DNA of 64,000 nt from Hamadaea tsunoensis DSM 44101 (GCF_000428945.1 NZ_AUAX01000033.1:1-64000); one strand, 5' to 3'; shown: positions 33,919-44,187, counted from the first letter of the stretch. Notes: generated by a model from the letters alone, not told the origin. Made by a program: numbers and translations.

Positions 33919-34671
33919 ATGAGCGCAGCGTTCTACTCGCACGCGAAGCTGTACGACCTGATGTTCCCGGGCGGCGGCCCCGCGGTCGACTTCTACCGGG
34001 CCGAAGCCCGGCGGCAGGGCGGAAGCGTCCTGGAACTCGGGTGCGGCACCGGACACAAGCTGATCCCCGTCGCCGCCGACGGGCGTCCGTGTGTCGGGCT
34101 GGACTTCTCACCGGACATGCTGGCCGAGGCCCGGCGTAAGGCGGACGAGCGCGGTGTGGCAGTGGAATGGGTCCAGGGCGACATGCGTGCCTTCGATCTG
34201 GGGCGCACGTTCGACTTCGTGTTCATCACCGCCAATTCCCTCCTGCATCTGCATGAGGCTGAGGATCTGGCGAACTGCTTCCGAGCGGTCCGAAAGCACC
34301 TGGCTCCCGGTGGAAGGTTCGTCTTCGACGTGTTCAACCCGAGCGTGCGCCTGCTCGCCGATGCCGACGGCGTACGGCGTACCCGGGAGTCGTTGTCGTT
34401 CGTGGATCCCGACCGCGGCGAGGTGAGCGTCGACGTCGAGGAGATCTACGATGCGTCCGCGCAGGTCACCCGCGGGACGTGGCACCTGTCGACGGACACC
34501 GAGCCCGACTTCGTCGTCGTGCCGCTGGAGATCCGGAGCATTTTCCCGCAGGAGCTGCCACTGCTGGTCTCGCTCGGCGGTCTTCGGCTCGTCGAGCGGT
34601 TCGGCGACTGGTCTGGCCGGCCGTTCACCGGCCAGGCGCCAGTGCAGCTCTGCGTCTGCACGGCCGCGTGA
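33919..34671 (+). CDS. SAM-dependent class I methyltransferase
   Basis: 250 residues from ATG at 33919. SAM-binding motif I is VLELGCGTGHKL, the acidic loop CVGLDFSPDMLAEAR, motif II VQGDMRAFDL, and the post-motif LAPGGRFVFDVFNPS. The C-terminal beta region (about 150-250) is typical of Methyltransf_25 members acting on small molecules. No substrate can be given. Confidence 0.85.
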   Translation: MSAAFYSHAKLYDLMFPGGGPAVDFYRAEARRQGGSVLELGCGTGHKLIPVAADGRPCVGLDFSPDMLAEARRKADERGVAVEWVQGDMRAFDLGRTFDFVFITANSLLHLHEAEDLANCFRAVRKHLAPGGRFVFDVFNPSVRLLADADGVRRTRESLSFVDPDRGEVSVDVEEIYDASAQVTRGTWHLSTDTEPDFVVVPLEIRSIFPQELPLLVSLGGLRLVERFGDWSGRPFTGQAPVQLCVCTAA

Positions 34672-34709
34672 CCGAAGCTCTGAGCTGATCGAAGCCCTGA
34701 GTCGGTACC

Positions 34710-34744
34710 GGCGGAAACGCGGGCCACGCAAGATCGTTTCCGCC
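34710..34744 (+). terminator. Hairpin after the methyltransferase gene
   Basis: GGCGGAAACG (34710-34719) pairs perfectly with CGTTTCCGCC (34735-34744), 15-nt loop, about 40 bp after the stop codon. Confidence 0.65.
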
Positions 34745-34760
34745 GCTATGCTTCCCGCTC

Positions 34761-35300
34761 GTGATCTTCGAGGTGATCCGGTGGATACGGCAGGTCGAGA
34801 GCGTCCCTGAGTTCGCGGCGATCCAGGCGGCGGCCGCGAGCGAGCCGGGCCGCGCACTGGAACTCGCGTGGACGGCGTACGAGCGTACGCAGGCCTGGGG
34901 TGGTCCTGCCGCCGCGTACGGGCAGGCGGTCCTGGGCGGGCAGCTGGCGCACGTCGGGCGGTGGGAGGACGCCCTGACGCATCTGCTTCCGGCGATCACC
35001 GAGTTGCGGAAAGCCCGTCATGCCGAGGATGTCCTGACTTCGGCGCTGCTGGACGCGAGCTTTGCGCACGCCGGGCTCAACGAGCCGGCCGCGAGCCTGC
35101 CGCTCGTGACGGAGGCGCTCACGCTGACGTACCGGCACGGCCGGCACCGGCTCCATCTCGATGCGTATCACCGCGGCCCGCGGGCGATCCGGTCGACTTC
35201 ACAGCGGTACGCGCACTCCAGGAACGCCTCGGAATGCGATGAGACTCGCTGCGCCCATTTCCGCGCCCTTCCGGTGTCCGTACGAGAATGGAGAACGTGA
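34761..35300 (+). CDS. TPR-like hypothetical protein, probably frameshifted near its end
   Basis: 179 residues as read, from GTG at 34761. Residues 1-120 form a TPR-like helical repeat (ALELAWTAYERTQAWGG, GRWEDALTHLLPAITELR, AGLNEPAASLPLVTEAL). After about 35160 the frame becomes Arg/Ser/His-rich (HRGPRAIRSTSQRYAHSR), unlike the rest. The +1 alternative frame over the same bases reads GDPVDFTAVRALQERLGMR and then stops at 35242, which looks like the genuine C-terminus. I infer a frameshift (real or a sequencing error) between about 35155 and 35180. As read, the frame also overlaps the sigma factor start by 13 bp. Confidence 0.5.
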   Translation: MIFEVIRWIRQVESVPEFAAIQAAAASEPGRALELAWTAYERTQAWGGPAAAYGQAVLGGQLAHVGRWEDALTHLLPAITELRKARHAEDVLTSALLDASFAHAGLNEPAASLPLVTEALTLTYRHGRHRLHLDAYHRGPRAIRSTSQRYAHSRNASECDETRCAHFRALPVSVREWRT

Positions 35301-36286
35301 CCACGGAAGCCGCCGACCTGATCGCGCGGGCCCGTGCCGGTGACGGCGACGCCTTCCGGACGCTGACCGAGCCGCATCACCGGGAACTGCGGGTGCACTG
35401 CTACCGGATGCTGGGCTCGTTCCAGGACGCCGAGGACGTGCTGCAGGAGACGCTGCTGGCGGCCTGGCAGGGGCTGGCCGGCTTCGAAGGGCGTTCGGGG
35501 CTGCGGACCTGGTTGTACCGGATCGCCACGAACCGCTGCATCAACGCCCGCCGCGCCGCCGGGCGCAGGCCTCCGCTGCAGTGGAACATTCCCGGCGTGC
35601 AGCCGCCCGAGCCCACGCGGCTCGGCGAGGTCGTCTGGCTCGAACCGATCCCGGACGCCCTGCTCGACGGCGCGCTGGAGCAGGGGCCCGAGGCCCGCTA
35701 CGAGCGGACCGAGGCGATCTCGCTCGCCTTCGTCACCGCGTTGCAGGTCCTGCCGCCGCGCCAGGTCGCCGTCCTCATCCTGCGCGACGTCCTGGGCTTC
35801 CATGCCGCCGAGGTCGCCGAGATGATGGACACCACCGCCGAGTCCGTGACCAGTGCCCTCAAGCGGGCGCGGGCCGGGCTGCAGAAGCCGGCCGGGCGTA
35901 CGCCGCCGTCGGCCGGGTCGCCCGCCGAGGAAGCGCTCGTGAGCAGGTTCGTCAGCGCGTACGAGGCCGCGGATCTGGATGCTCTGATCGCCCTGCTCAC
36001 CGACGACGTCTTCATCTCCATGCCGCCGATGCCGCTGGAGTACGTCGGCCGGCAGGCCGCGGCCCGGTTCTGCGCCGAGATCCTCGCTTCCGACCGCCGG
36101 TTCCACCTCGTCCCGACCCGCGCCAACGGCCAGCCCGCCTTCGGCACCTATCTGCGTACGCCGACCGGCTGGCACGGGACCGGGTTGTTCGTGATCGAGC
36201 TCGACGGGGACCGGATCAGCGCCATGACCCGGTTCGAGAGCACGGTGCTGCCCTGGTTCGGCCTGCCGCGCTCACTGCCGGACTGA
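35288..36286 (+). CDS. ECF sigma factor with C-terminal SnoaL-like domain (SigG/SigJ type)
   Basis: 332 residues from ATG at 35288 (GTG at 35297 is possible). Region 2 is seen in LRVHCYRMLGSFQDAEDVLQ, then GRSGLRTWLYRIATNRCINA; region 4 in LPPRQVAVLILRDVLGF and AAEVAEMMDTTAESVTSALK. Residues about 210-330 are an NTF2/SnoaL fold (VSRFVSAYEAADLDALIALL, then LTDDVFISMPP). In this class the fused domain modulates promoter recognition and replaces a separate anti-sigma factor. A second sigma factor of the same plan is at 62.3 kb. Confidence 0.9.
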   Translation: MENVTTEAADLIARARAGDGDAFRTLTEPHHRELRVHCYRMLGSFQDAEDVLQETLLAAWQGLAGFEGRSGLRTWLYRIATNRCINARRAAGRRPPLQWNIPGVQPPEPTRLGEVVWLEPIPDALLDGALEQGPEARYERTEAISLAFVTALQVLPPRQVAVLILRDVLGFHAAEVAEMMDTTAESVTSALKRARAGLQKPAGRTPPSAGSPAEEALVSRFVSAYEAADLDALIALLTDDVFISMPPMPLEYVGRQAAARFCAEILASDRRFHLVPTRANGQPAFGTYLRTPTGWHGTGLFVIELDGDRISAMTRFESTVLPWFGLPRSLPD

Positions 36287-36290
36287 CACT

Positions 36291-36420
36291 CCGGCGATTC
36301 CCGACACTCCGGCGGTCACCGACGTCCGGCGGTCACCGACGTCCGGCGGTCACTGAAGCTCCGGCGGTCACTGACGTCCGGCGGTCACTGAAGCTCCGGC
36401 GGTCACTGGCGTCCGGCGAT
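36291..36420. repeat. Tandem repeat, eight copies of 17-18 bp
   Basis: Copies of CCGGCGGTCACYGACGT (some with GAAGCT in place of GACGT) begin at 36291, 36309, 36326, 36343, 36361, 36378, 36396 and 36413. The period alternates 17 and 18 bp. It fills the space between the converging sigma factor and PucR genes, and the last copies overlap the PucR stop codon at 36403-36405. No spacers, so not CRISPR. Confidence 0.8.
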
Positions 36421-37560
36421 CAGGGGCGCGAGGGAGATCCCGAGGTGCAGGCGCAGCCGGTCGCGGCCGTCGGCGAGATCGAGCCCGGTCAGCCGTTCGA
36501 TCTTGGCCAGCCGGTGGTAGAGGGTCTGGCGGTGGATGCTCAGCTCGGCCGCGGTCGGCTGGACGCCCCCGGCATGGTCGAGGTAGGCGCGGGCGGTCGC
36601 CAGCAGCGTGCCGTCCGGTTCGCGCAGGAGGCGCCGGACCGCCGGATCGATCACGGCGTCGCGCAGCTCCCGCTGCGGCCCGCAGGCCAGTAGCCGGTAG
36701 ATGCCCAGCTCGTTCCATGTCGCGACCGGGCGCAGGGCCGGCACCTCGCGGCTGACCCGCACCGCCAGGCGGGCTTCGCGCCAGCTCGCGCGGGCGTCGG
36801 CGAGGTCGTCACGGGGCGCGCCGATGCCGACGAGGACGCCGTCGCGCGCTCCGGCCGGCAGCCGCTCGGCGTACAGGTCGCGGACGCGGGCGGCGAGGCC
36901 CGGGACGTCGCGGGTATCCGGGGCCAGCAGGCTGATGTGGTCGGATTCGCTGGCCAGCAGCACATCGCCGGGCAGGCGCCACATGTTCAGCGGGGCCGCC
37001 CGCCAGTCCGCCGCGTGCACGGTCTCCAGCACGATCGCCACGACCGGCTGGTCCCGGTCGAGCAGGCCGAGGGCGCTGATCTCCTCCGCGGCCGACTCGG
37101 CGACCGGCCGCTCCGGCGAGAGCAGGTTCTGCAGGCGGTGCTCGGCGTGCTCGCGTACGCGGGCCTGCTGGGCGAGCATCGCGCCGGCCCGGGACGCCTC
37201 GTGCATCACCTCGTTGACCAGGTCTTCGGGCATGTCGCCGTGCTCGTCGAGGAGCCACACGTAGCCGTAGGTCACCCCGTTCCAGCGGGCGGGCAGGCAG
37301 ACGCGGGCGAGGGTGCCGAGTCCGGCGTCGGCGGGGATGCGGACCGGCCGGTCGCTGCGGGCGATGCCGAACCCCTCGAACCAGGCGCGGACCTCGGGGG
37401 TGGACCGCCTTTCCAGGATCGACGCCTGGCGTACGCGATCCAGCCCGCCGGACTGGGAGGCGAAGGCGACCAGGTGGAAGTCGCGGTCCTCGAGGATCGC
37501 CGAGGCGGCGACGTGCCGGGAGATCCGGTCGACGAGGTCCTGGAGGCGATCGGTGAGCAC
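36403..37560 (-). CDS. PucR/CdaR-type regulator, likely of proline catabolism
   Basis: 385 residues. A GAF-like sensor covers about 15-150 (HVAASAILEDRDFHLVAFAS, LPARWNGVTYGYVWLLDEHG). A GGDEF-like central region is at about 165-290 (VGIGAPRDDLADARASWREA). The C-terminal PucR helix-turn-helix reads LDHAGGVQPTAAELSIHRQT and LYHRLAKIERLTGLDL. It is divergent from the proline dehydrogenase operon over 170 bp that contain four 11-bp repeats. PucR-family proteins activate proline catabolism in other actinomycetes in response to proline, so the same role is likely here. Confidence 0.85.
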   Translation of the reverse strand: MLTDRLQDLVDRISRHVAASAILEDRDFHLVAFASQSGGLDRVRQASILERRSTPEVRAWFEGFGIARSDRPVRIPADAGLGTLARVCLPARWNGVTYGYVWLLDEHGDMPEDLVNEVMHEASRAGAMLAQQARVREHAEHRLQNLLSPERPVAESAAEEISALGLLDRDQPVVAIVLETVHAADWRAAPLNMWRLPGDVLLASESDHISLLAPDTRDVPGLAARVRDLYAERLPAGARDGVLVGIGAPRDDLADARASWREARLAVRVSREVPALRPVATWNELGIYRLLACGPQRELRDAVIDPAVRRLLREPDGTLLATARAYLDHAGGVQPTAAELSIHRQTLYHRLAKIERLTGLDLADGRDRLRLHLGISLAPLIAGRQ

Positions 37561-37669
37561 ACGCGGACGCTATCAGACAGATGTATGACGGATCGGGTGG
37601 TACGTCGTGGCGTTCGTCCATGGTCCGGGACTGGCGGGTGGCCCTACGGTTCTGCCGTTGCGTCCCGCT

Positions 37670-37713
37670 GTTCCGTCCTAGTTCCGTCCTGGTTCCGTCC
37701 TAGTTCCGCCCGC
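37670..37713. promoter_or_regulatory. Four 11-bp direct repeats upstream of the proline dehydrogenase gene
   Basis: GTTCCGTCCTA/G repeats at 37670, 37681 and 37692, with a degenerate copy (GTTCCGCCCGC) at 37703. The period is exactly 11 bp, about one helical turn, so all copies face the same side of the DNA. They end 17 bp before the ATG. Binding by the divergent PucR regulator is the simplest idea. Confidence 0.6.
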
Positions 37714-37730
37714 AGTTCCTCGGAGGCTCC

Positions 37731-38657
37731 ATGCTCAGCCGCACCCTCCTCGCCATGTCGCGCAGCGGGCGGACCCGGCGCGTCATCACCCGCGTCCCGG
37801 TGACCCGCCGCGTCGTGGACCGGTTCGTGGCCGGCGAATCGCTGGGCGAGGCCGCCTGGGTGATCCAGCGGCTGGTCGGCGAAGGTCTGTCGGTGACCGT
37901 CGACCGGCTCGGCGAGGACACGCTCGACGCCGCCGACGCGGCCGCGACGCGCGACGCGTACCTGCGGATGCTGGGGCGGTTCGCCGATCTCGGCATCGCC
38001 GGGCGGACCGAGGTGTCGGTGAAGCTGTCCGCGCTCGGCCAGCGCCTTCCCCGGGACGCCGGGCGGATCTCGCTCGACAACGCGTACGCCATCTGCGAAG
38101 CGGCGCGCAGCGCGGGGACCACGGTCACCCTGGACATGGAGGACCACACCACCGTCGACGCCACCCTGGGCACGCTCGCCGTGCTGCGCAAGGACTTCCC
38201 GTGGGTCGGCGTCGCGATCCAGGCCATGCTCCGGCGTACCGAGGGCGATCTGCGGGACCTCTCCGTCGCCGGGTCGCGCATCCGGCTCGTGAAGGGGGCG
38301 TACGCCGAACCGGCCTCGGTCGCGTTCCCGGACCGGCGCCAGATCGACGCCGCGTACGCGCGGGCGCTGGCGACGCTGTTCGGCTCGGCCGCGTACCCGA
38401 TGGTCGGCAGCCACGACCCGCGGATGATCGACATCGCGCACCGGCTGATCGCCGAGACCGGCCGCACGCCGGACTCCTACGAGTTCCAGATGCTGCACGG
38501 CATCCGCACCGAGGAGCAGCGCGCGCTGGTCGCGGGCGGCGAGGTGTGCCGGGTGTACGTGCCGTTCGGCGCGGACTGGTACGGCTACTTCATGCGCCGC
38601 CTGGCCGAGCGCCCCGCGAACGTCAAGTTCTTCCTGACCTCTCTCGTCCATCGGTAG
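37731..38657 (+). CDS. Proline dehydrogenase (monofunctional, FAD)
   Basis: 308 residues from ATG at 37731 (GGAGG upstream). It oxidises L-proline to pyrroline-5-carboxylate. The FAD barrel shows EVSVKLSALGQ, TVTLDMEDHTTVD, IRLVKGAYAEP, SYEFQMLHGIRTEEQ and VYVPFGADWYGYFMRRLAERPAN; the YxxxRRxxE motif binds proline. The length is normal for single-domain actinobacterial enzymes. The next gene, 13 bp on, encodes the second enzyme of the pathway. Confidence 0.95.
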   Translation: MLSRTLLAMSRSGRTRRVITRVPVTRRVVDRFVAGESLGEAAWVIQRLVGEGLSVTVDRLGEDTLDAADAAATRDAYLRMLGRFADLGIAGRTEVSVKLSALGQRLPRDAGRISLDNAYAICEAARSAGTTVTLDMEDHTTVDATLGTLAVLRKDFPWVGVAIQAMLRRTEGDLRDLSVAGSRIRLVKGAYAEPASVAFPDRRQIDAAYARALATLFGSAAYPMVGSHDPRMIDIAHRLIAETGRTPDSYEFQMLHGIRTEEQRALVAGGEVCRVYVPFGADWYGYFMRRLAERPANVKFFLTSLVHR

Positions 38658-38670
38658 GAGACCAGCGAAC

Positions 38671-40296
<1,626 letters not shown>

Positions 40297-40383
40297 CGGA
40301 GTCGGCTGATCCCTCGCCGGGTTGCCGCCGAACTGACATTTCGCGGCGGCAACCGGCGGAGATCGACTCGCGTCGAGACAGGT

Positions 40384-41370
40384 ATGAGAAGAGCCGCCCT
40401 GCTCGCTCTGCTGCTCGCCGCCTGGATGGCGCCGGCCGCCTGCGGGCCCGCCGCACCGAACGCCTCGCCGCTCGCCTCGCCGAGCCCGCCGGCCCCGTCC
40501 CGGGTCGCGCTGCCCGCGCCCGACGACGACCCGACCACGGGACCCGGCCCGCTGGCCGAAGCGAACGTCGTCGTGCCGAGCTGGGGGCGGCAGGCCGGCA
40601 GCCGGTGCTGGACCGGTCGCGTACGCCTGAAGCACGGCCAGTACTTCGTCGAGCACAGCGGGAAGACGGCCGTCACCGTCATGGCGTACGCGGCCACCGA
40701 CCTCGACGGCGACGGCGTCCAGGATTACGTGGTGTACCTGCTGTGCGGCGAGGGGCCCGAGAGCCCTGGCCGGCAGGTCGTCGCGTACCGGCGGGACGGG
40801 GACGTGTTCCGGCCGATGGGTCGCCTCATCGGTACGCAGGACGGCGCCGCGATGACCGACTTCCTGCGTACGGACGGGCCGGGCCGGGTGTCGGTCCTGG
40901 TGTCCCATGTGTACACCGACGGCCCGATGAGCGGCGTACCGACCCAGCGGCGCGCGTACGCGTGGCGGGACGGCGGCATCGAGCAGGTCGGCGGCCCGAC
41001 GCGGTGGGCCGACCCGGACGAGGCGCCGGCCGCGAAGCTCGCGGTGTCCGCCGTGAAGAACGGCTTCGACCTGACCGTGGTCGTCCGCGACACCGGAACG
41101 GCCGCGATGCCGTCGGCCCGCATCCTGCTCACCGTGCCGGAGACCCTGCACCCGGGCGGTCTCGGCTGGGACGGCTGCACCGACGTGCACGGCACCGGAC
41201 CGGTGCGCTACCTGCGCTGCACGGTCGGGCCGATCCCGGCCGGCGGTCAGGTGACCGCGCACTACCAGCTCGCCGGTCGCTCGGTCGGCCCGGCCGGAAC
41301 GGTGAGCATCGACTGGACGCCGCCGGACGTCTACCTGGCCGGCGACTCCGGCGAGAAGCCGATCGGCTGA
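40384..41370 (+). CDS. Lipoprotein with FG-GAP-like segment, unknown function
   Basis: 328 residues. The N-terminus LLALLLAAWMAPAACG has a lipobox with Cys20 (PAAC), so it is probably a membrane-anchored lipoprotein. A Ser/Pro linker follows. YAATDLDGDGVQDYVVYLLCG is a calcium-binding FG-GAP-like loop. The C-terminal domain (about 215-328) is a DUF11-like beta sandwich (FDLTVVVRDTGTAAMPSARILLTVPE). The 3' end overlaps the convergent amine oxidase gene by 40 bp. Confidence 0.7.
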   Translation: MRRAALLALLLAAWMAPAACGPAAPNASPLASPSPPAPSRVALPAPDDDPTTGPGPLAEANVVVPSWGRQAGSRCWTGRVRLKHGQYFVEHSGKTAVTVMAYAATDLDGDGVQDYVVYLLCGEGPESPGRQVVAYRRDGDVFRPMGRLIGTQDGAAMTDFLRTDGPGRVSVLVSHVYTDGPMSGVPTQRRAYAWRDGGIEQVGGPTRWADPDEAPAAKLAVSAVKNGFDLTVVVRDTGTAAMPSARILLTVPETLHPGGLGWDGCTDVHGTGPVRYLRCTVGPIPAGGQVTAHYQLAGRSVGPAGTVSIDWTPPDVYLAGDSGEKPIG

Positions 41371-43280
41371 CGCGCCCGCCGAGCCGTCCCGGGCAGCACA
41401 GCCCCCGGCAGTGCCGCCGCGCCGAGCGCGGTTTCCAGCTGCTCCCAGCGGCCGACCAGATCCGCCGTCATGAGCATCAGGACGTCGGGGAAGGCGTACA
41501 GGAAAGTCTTGTACCGGTAGTGATCGAGGTAGTAGGCGGTGACGCCGGTGCGCGCGGTGACCGTGGTGGTGCGCGCCCCGAAGAACAGGTCGTGCGCCCC
41601 GACCAGCGCGCCGCGGCCGAGCGCGGCGGGCTCGTAGACACCGCCGAAGTCGACCTCCACCTCCCCGGCCGACACCAGGTACACGCCGTTGGCCGCGTCG
41701 TCCTCGCGGCACAGCGCGTCGCCCGGCTCGAAGATCAGCTCGCCGAACATCGAGGCCAGCGTCTCCAGCTCCGCATCCGCCAGCGGAGCGAAGAGGCGTA
41801 CGCCGAAAGGGTCCGTGCCGCCGCGCAGGCATTCGACGCGGGCCCGCAGCTCGGCGGGGTCGAGATCGGACATCCGCAGCCGCGCGAACCGCTTCATGCG
41901 GTCGACGTCGCGGCGCTGGCGGCGCGACGTCTCGGCGCTCGGCGGCGTGTAGAGGCGGGGATCGCCGCAGATCCGCCCGGCCTCCCGCAACCCCGACTCG
42001 TACGCGCTGTGCACGCAGCCCCAGTGGTAGCCGTTGGTGGCCTCGCCGGCGAAGAACAGCCGGTCGCCGACGGGTTCGGCGAGCGCGTCGAGGTCCCGGG
42101 CGGACGCGTCGACGCCGATGCAGGTGTAGGAGCCGCGCGCGTAGGGATCGGCGGTCCACGCAGTACGCGTCACATGCTCCGGCGCGGGCGCGTCCGGGCC
42201 GAACATGTCCTGCACGACCGTGGTCGCGTAGCGGTGCACCTCGTCGTCGGCCCAGTCCTCCATCGAGCGGCCGAGTGACGCGCCCAGCAGCATGACCAGA
42301 ACGGCCTTGCCGTGCGACTTCCACATGTTGATCACGACGGTCGGGTAGCGGTCGGTCTCGCGGCACAGGTAGCCGAACACGTACTGGCTCGCGGGCCAGA
42401 ACGGCTCGGCGTAGTGCAGGGCGATCTTGTTCAGGGTGCCGAACCCGAGCCGGGCGACGGCCGACTGCTTCGCGTCGGGCAGCGGCGGCTCGAACACCAC
42501 CGTCCCCGCCTTGAGGACGCCCAGCGGCAGCGTCACGATCACCTTGTCGGCGCTGTACTCACTGTCGCATGTGGACACCGTGACGGACGTCGTCGTGGTG
42601 ATGCTTTCGACGACCTCGCCGAGGCGGATGTCCAGGCCGTCGGCCAGGGCCGCCACCACCGACTGGTAGCCGTGGTGCAGGACGCTGTCGCCGTAGCCGT
42701 AGACCAGGTAGCCGTCCTCCCAGAACTTCAGCGACAGCTTGTCGGCGTCCTCACCCACGTCCTCGCGCAGGATCACGTTGAGGTGGTAGCGCACGGCCTG
42801 CTCGTCCTCGGGCGCGTACGCCCGCTCCGCCAGGATCTCGCCGATCGCCGTCGCCAGCGGCACGTCGGGCAGCCCCCGGCGCCGCGCGAGTTCCGCTCGC
42901 AGTTCAAGCTCATGCAGTACGCCGTCCGCCAGTTCCAGCGTCCGATGCTTGGCGGTGTGCCCGGCCGGCCGCCGGTCCGCCCCGACCAGGTTCAGGCTGT
43001 CGAACCCGCCCGTGTACGCGCTGTCGCCGCCGACGTAGCTGTACGGGATCTCCAGGCGCTCGACGAGTTCCGTCACGGGATTGCCGTCGGTGCCGTGGAT
43101 CCAGTGCGCGCCGAGATCCACACCGTGGTGGTCCGTCCAGATGCGCCCGCCGATCCGCTCCCGGGCCTCCAGCACGGTGACCCGGTAGCCGCGGTCATGC
43201 AGGGCGCGGGCGGAGGCCAGGCCGGCGATCCCCGCGCCGATCACGAGTACGCGCGTGCCCTCAGACGTCGATCCGGACAT
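41331..43280 (-). CDS. Flavin-containing amine oxidase fused to a cyclic-nucleotide-binding domain
   Basis: 649 residues from ATG at 43280 (AAGGA upstream). Residues about 8-460 are an FAD monoamine/polyamine oxidase: RVLVIGAGIAGLASARAL, the TVLEARERIGGRIW FAD motif, LGAHWIHGTDGNP, and the C-terminal GDRLFFAGEATNGYHWGCVHSA. After a charged helical linker (RRQRRDVDRMKRFARLRM) comes a cNMP-binding/CAP_ED fold at about 510-640: LFAPLADAELETLASMFGEL, IFEPGDALCREDDAANGVYL, VSAGEVEVDF. The PBC arginine that contacts the phosphate is not obvious (GRGALVGAHDLFFG). A polyamine oxidase controlled by a nucleotide-binding tail is an uncommon layout. Confidence 0.88.
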   Translation of the reverse strand: MSGSTSEGTRVLVIGAGIAGLASARALHDRGYRVTVLEARERIGGRIWTDHHGVDLGAHWIHGTDGNPVTELVERLEIPYSYVGGDSAYTGGFDSLNLVGADRRPAGHTAKHRTLELADGVLHELELRAELARRRGLPDVPLATAIGEILAERAYAPEDEQAVRYHLNVILREDVGEDADKLSLKFWEDGYLVYGYGDSVLHHGYQSVVAALADGLDIRLGEVVESITTTTSVTVSTCDSEYSADKVIVTLPLGVLKAGTVVFEPPLPDAKQSAVARLGFGTLNKIALHYAEPFWPASQYVFGYLCRETDRYPTVVINMWKSHGKAVLVMLLGASLGRSMEDWADDEVHRYATTVVQDMFGPDAPAPEHVTRTAWTADPYARGSYTCIGVDASARDLDALAEPVGDRLFFAGEATNGYHWGCVHSAYESGLREAGRICGDPRLYTPPSAETSRRQRRDVDRMKRFARLRMSDLDPAELRARVECLRGGTDPFGVRLFAPLADAELETLASMFGELIFEPGDALCREDDAANGVYLVSAGEVEVDFGGVYEPAALGRGALVGAHDLFFGARTTTVTARTGVTAYYLDHYRYKTFLYAFPDVLMLMTADLVGRWEQLETALGAAALPGAVLPGTARRARQPIGFSPESPAR

Positions 43281-43290
43281 GTCCTTATTA

Positions 43291-43304
43291 TCCGGTATAC
43301 CGGA
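43291..43304. promoter_or_regulatory. Perfect 14-bp palindrome TCCGGTATACCGGA
   Basis: Lies 10 bp upstream of the amine oxidase ATG, between it and the converging-upstream phosphotransferase end. Probably an operator of an unlinked dimeric repressor. Confidence 0.5.
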
Positions 43305-43341
43305 GTCTTCGCCAATGAAGAAAGGCCGACCGGAGCGCGGC

Positions 43342-44187
43342 TCACCCGTTGGTGCGTGCGCCCTGAGGCGTAGTGCCGGCGGCACGCGCGGGCGACGCGG
43401 CATGGGCGACGACGGCGGCGACGAGGCGGTCGCGTTCCGCCGGGACACCCTCGGCGAGCCGGGCCGCGGTGTGCACGAGCAGCCACTCGTCGATCCGGTC
43501 CAGGGGCTGCGCGGCACCTCTGCGGTAGGCGCGGGCGAACGCGGCGGCGAAGGCGTACCGGCCGGTGGCCATGATGACGCGCATGGTCCACGCCGTGTCC
43601 GGCAGGGGATCGGCCAGGCGGAGCAGGAACAACGACCGCGCGAGATCCGCCGAGGGAACGCCCCGGCTCGCGCCCGGCCAGTCGATGATGCTCACCCCGG
43701 CGGCCGTCCGGACCGCGTTGCCGGGATGCAGATCGCCATGGCAGAGCCGGTCGCCGGCGGGCAGCCCGTCGAGGACCCGCAACGTGTGGTCCCGAAGCGC
43801 GGGGTCGAGCCCGGCCGCGTCGATTCGCTCGGCCAGCATCTCCTTGAGGTCCGGCAGCTCGGCCGGCGCCGCCACCCGGTGGAGCCGGAGCGCGGCCCCG
43901 GCGAGTTCCCGGGCGAGCACGCCGACGCGCCACGGCCGGTGTTGCAGGACCGACAGCAGATCGGCCCCGTCGAGCCGCTCCAGCACCAGCCCGGTACGCC
44001 CGTCCACCTCGACGACGTCCAGCAGCTTCGGCGCCACACCCGATCCGGCGAGTCCACGGAGGGCGGCGACCTCGGCCCTGCCGCCGGTGAATCCCGCGCG
44101 GTAGAGCTTCACGACTGCGTTCGGGACGCCGGTCCAGGCGTACACCTCGGCCTCGCGCCCGTGGGCGATCCTCGTGCCCAGCGTCAC
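43342..44187 (-). CDS. Aminoglycoside phosphotransferase/choline kinase-like enzyme
   Basis: 281 residues from GTG at 44187. APH fold: LCHGDLHPGN (catalytic Asp152), SIIDWPGAS (metal-binding Asp169), and an N-lobe with VVKLY as the ATP-binding lysine. Family members phosphorylate small molecules or aminoglycosides; the N-lobe GREAEVYAW is more like the broad APH/kinase-like class than a classical resistance enzyme, so resistance should not be assumed. It is 16 bp downstream of the methyltransferase gene and probably co-transcribed. Confidence 0.85.
   Translation of the reverse strand: MTLGTRIAHGREAEVYAWTGVPNAVVKLYRAGFTGGRAEVAALRGLAGSGVAPKLLDVVEVDGRTGLVLERLDGADLLSVLQHRPWRVGVLARELAGAALRLHRVAAPAELPDLKEMLAERIDAAGLDPALRDHTLRVLDGLPAGDRLCHGDLHPGNAVRTAAGVSIIDWPGASRGVPSADLARSLFLLRLADPLPDTAWTMRVIMATGRYAFAAAFARAYRRGAAQPLDRIDEWLLVHTAARLAEGVPAERDRLVAAVVAHAASPARAAGTTPQGARTNG

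Noticed and set aside
36291-36420. The tandem array as a possible CRISPR
   Set aside because: Units are contiguous 17-18 bp copies without spacers, and no cas genes are present.
43342-44187. The phosphotransferase as an aminoglycoside resistance gene
   Set aside because: Only the general APH/kinase motifs are present; the family is broad and no resistance context exists.
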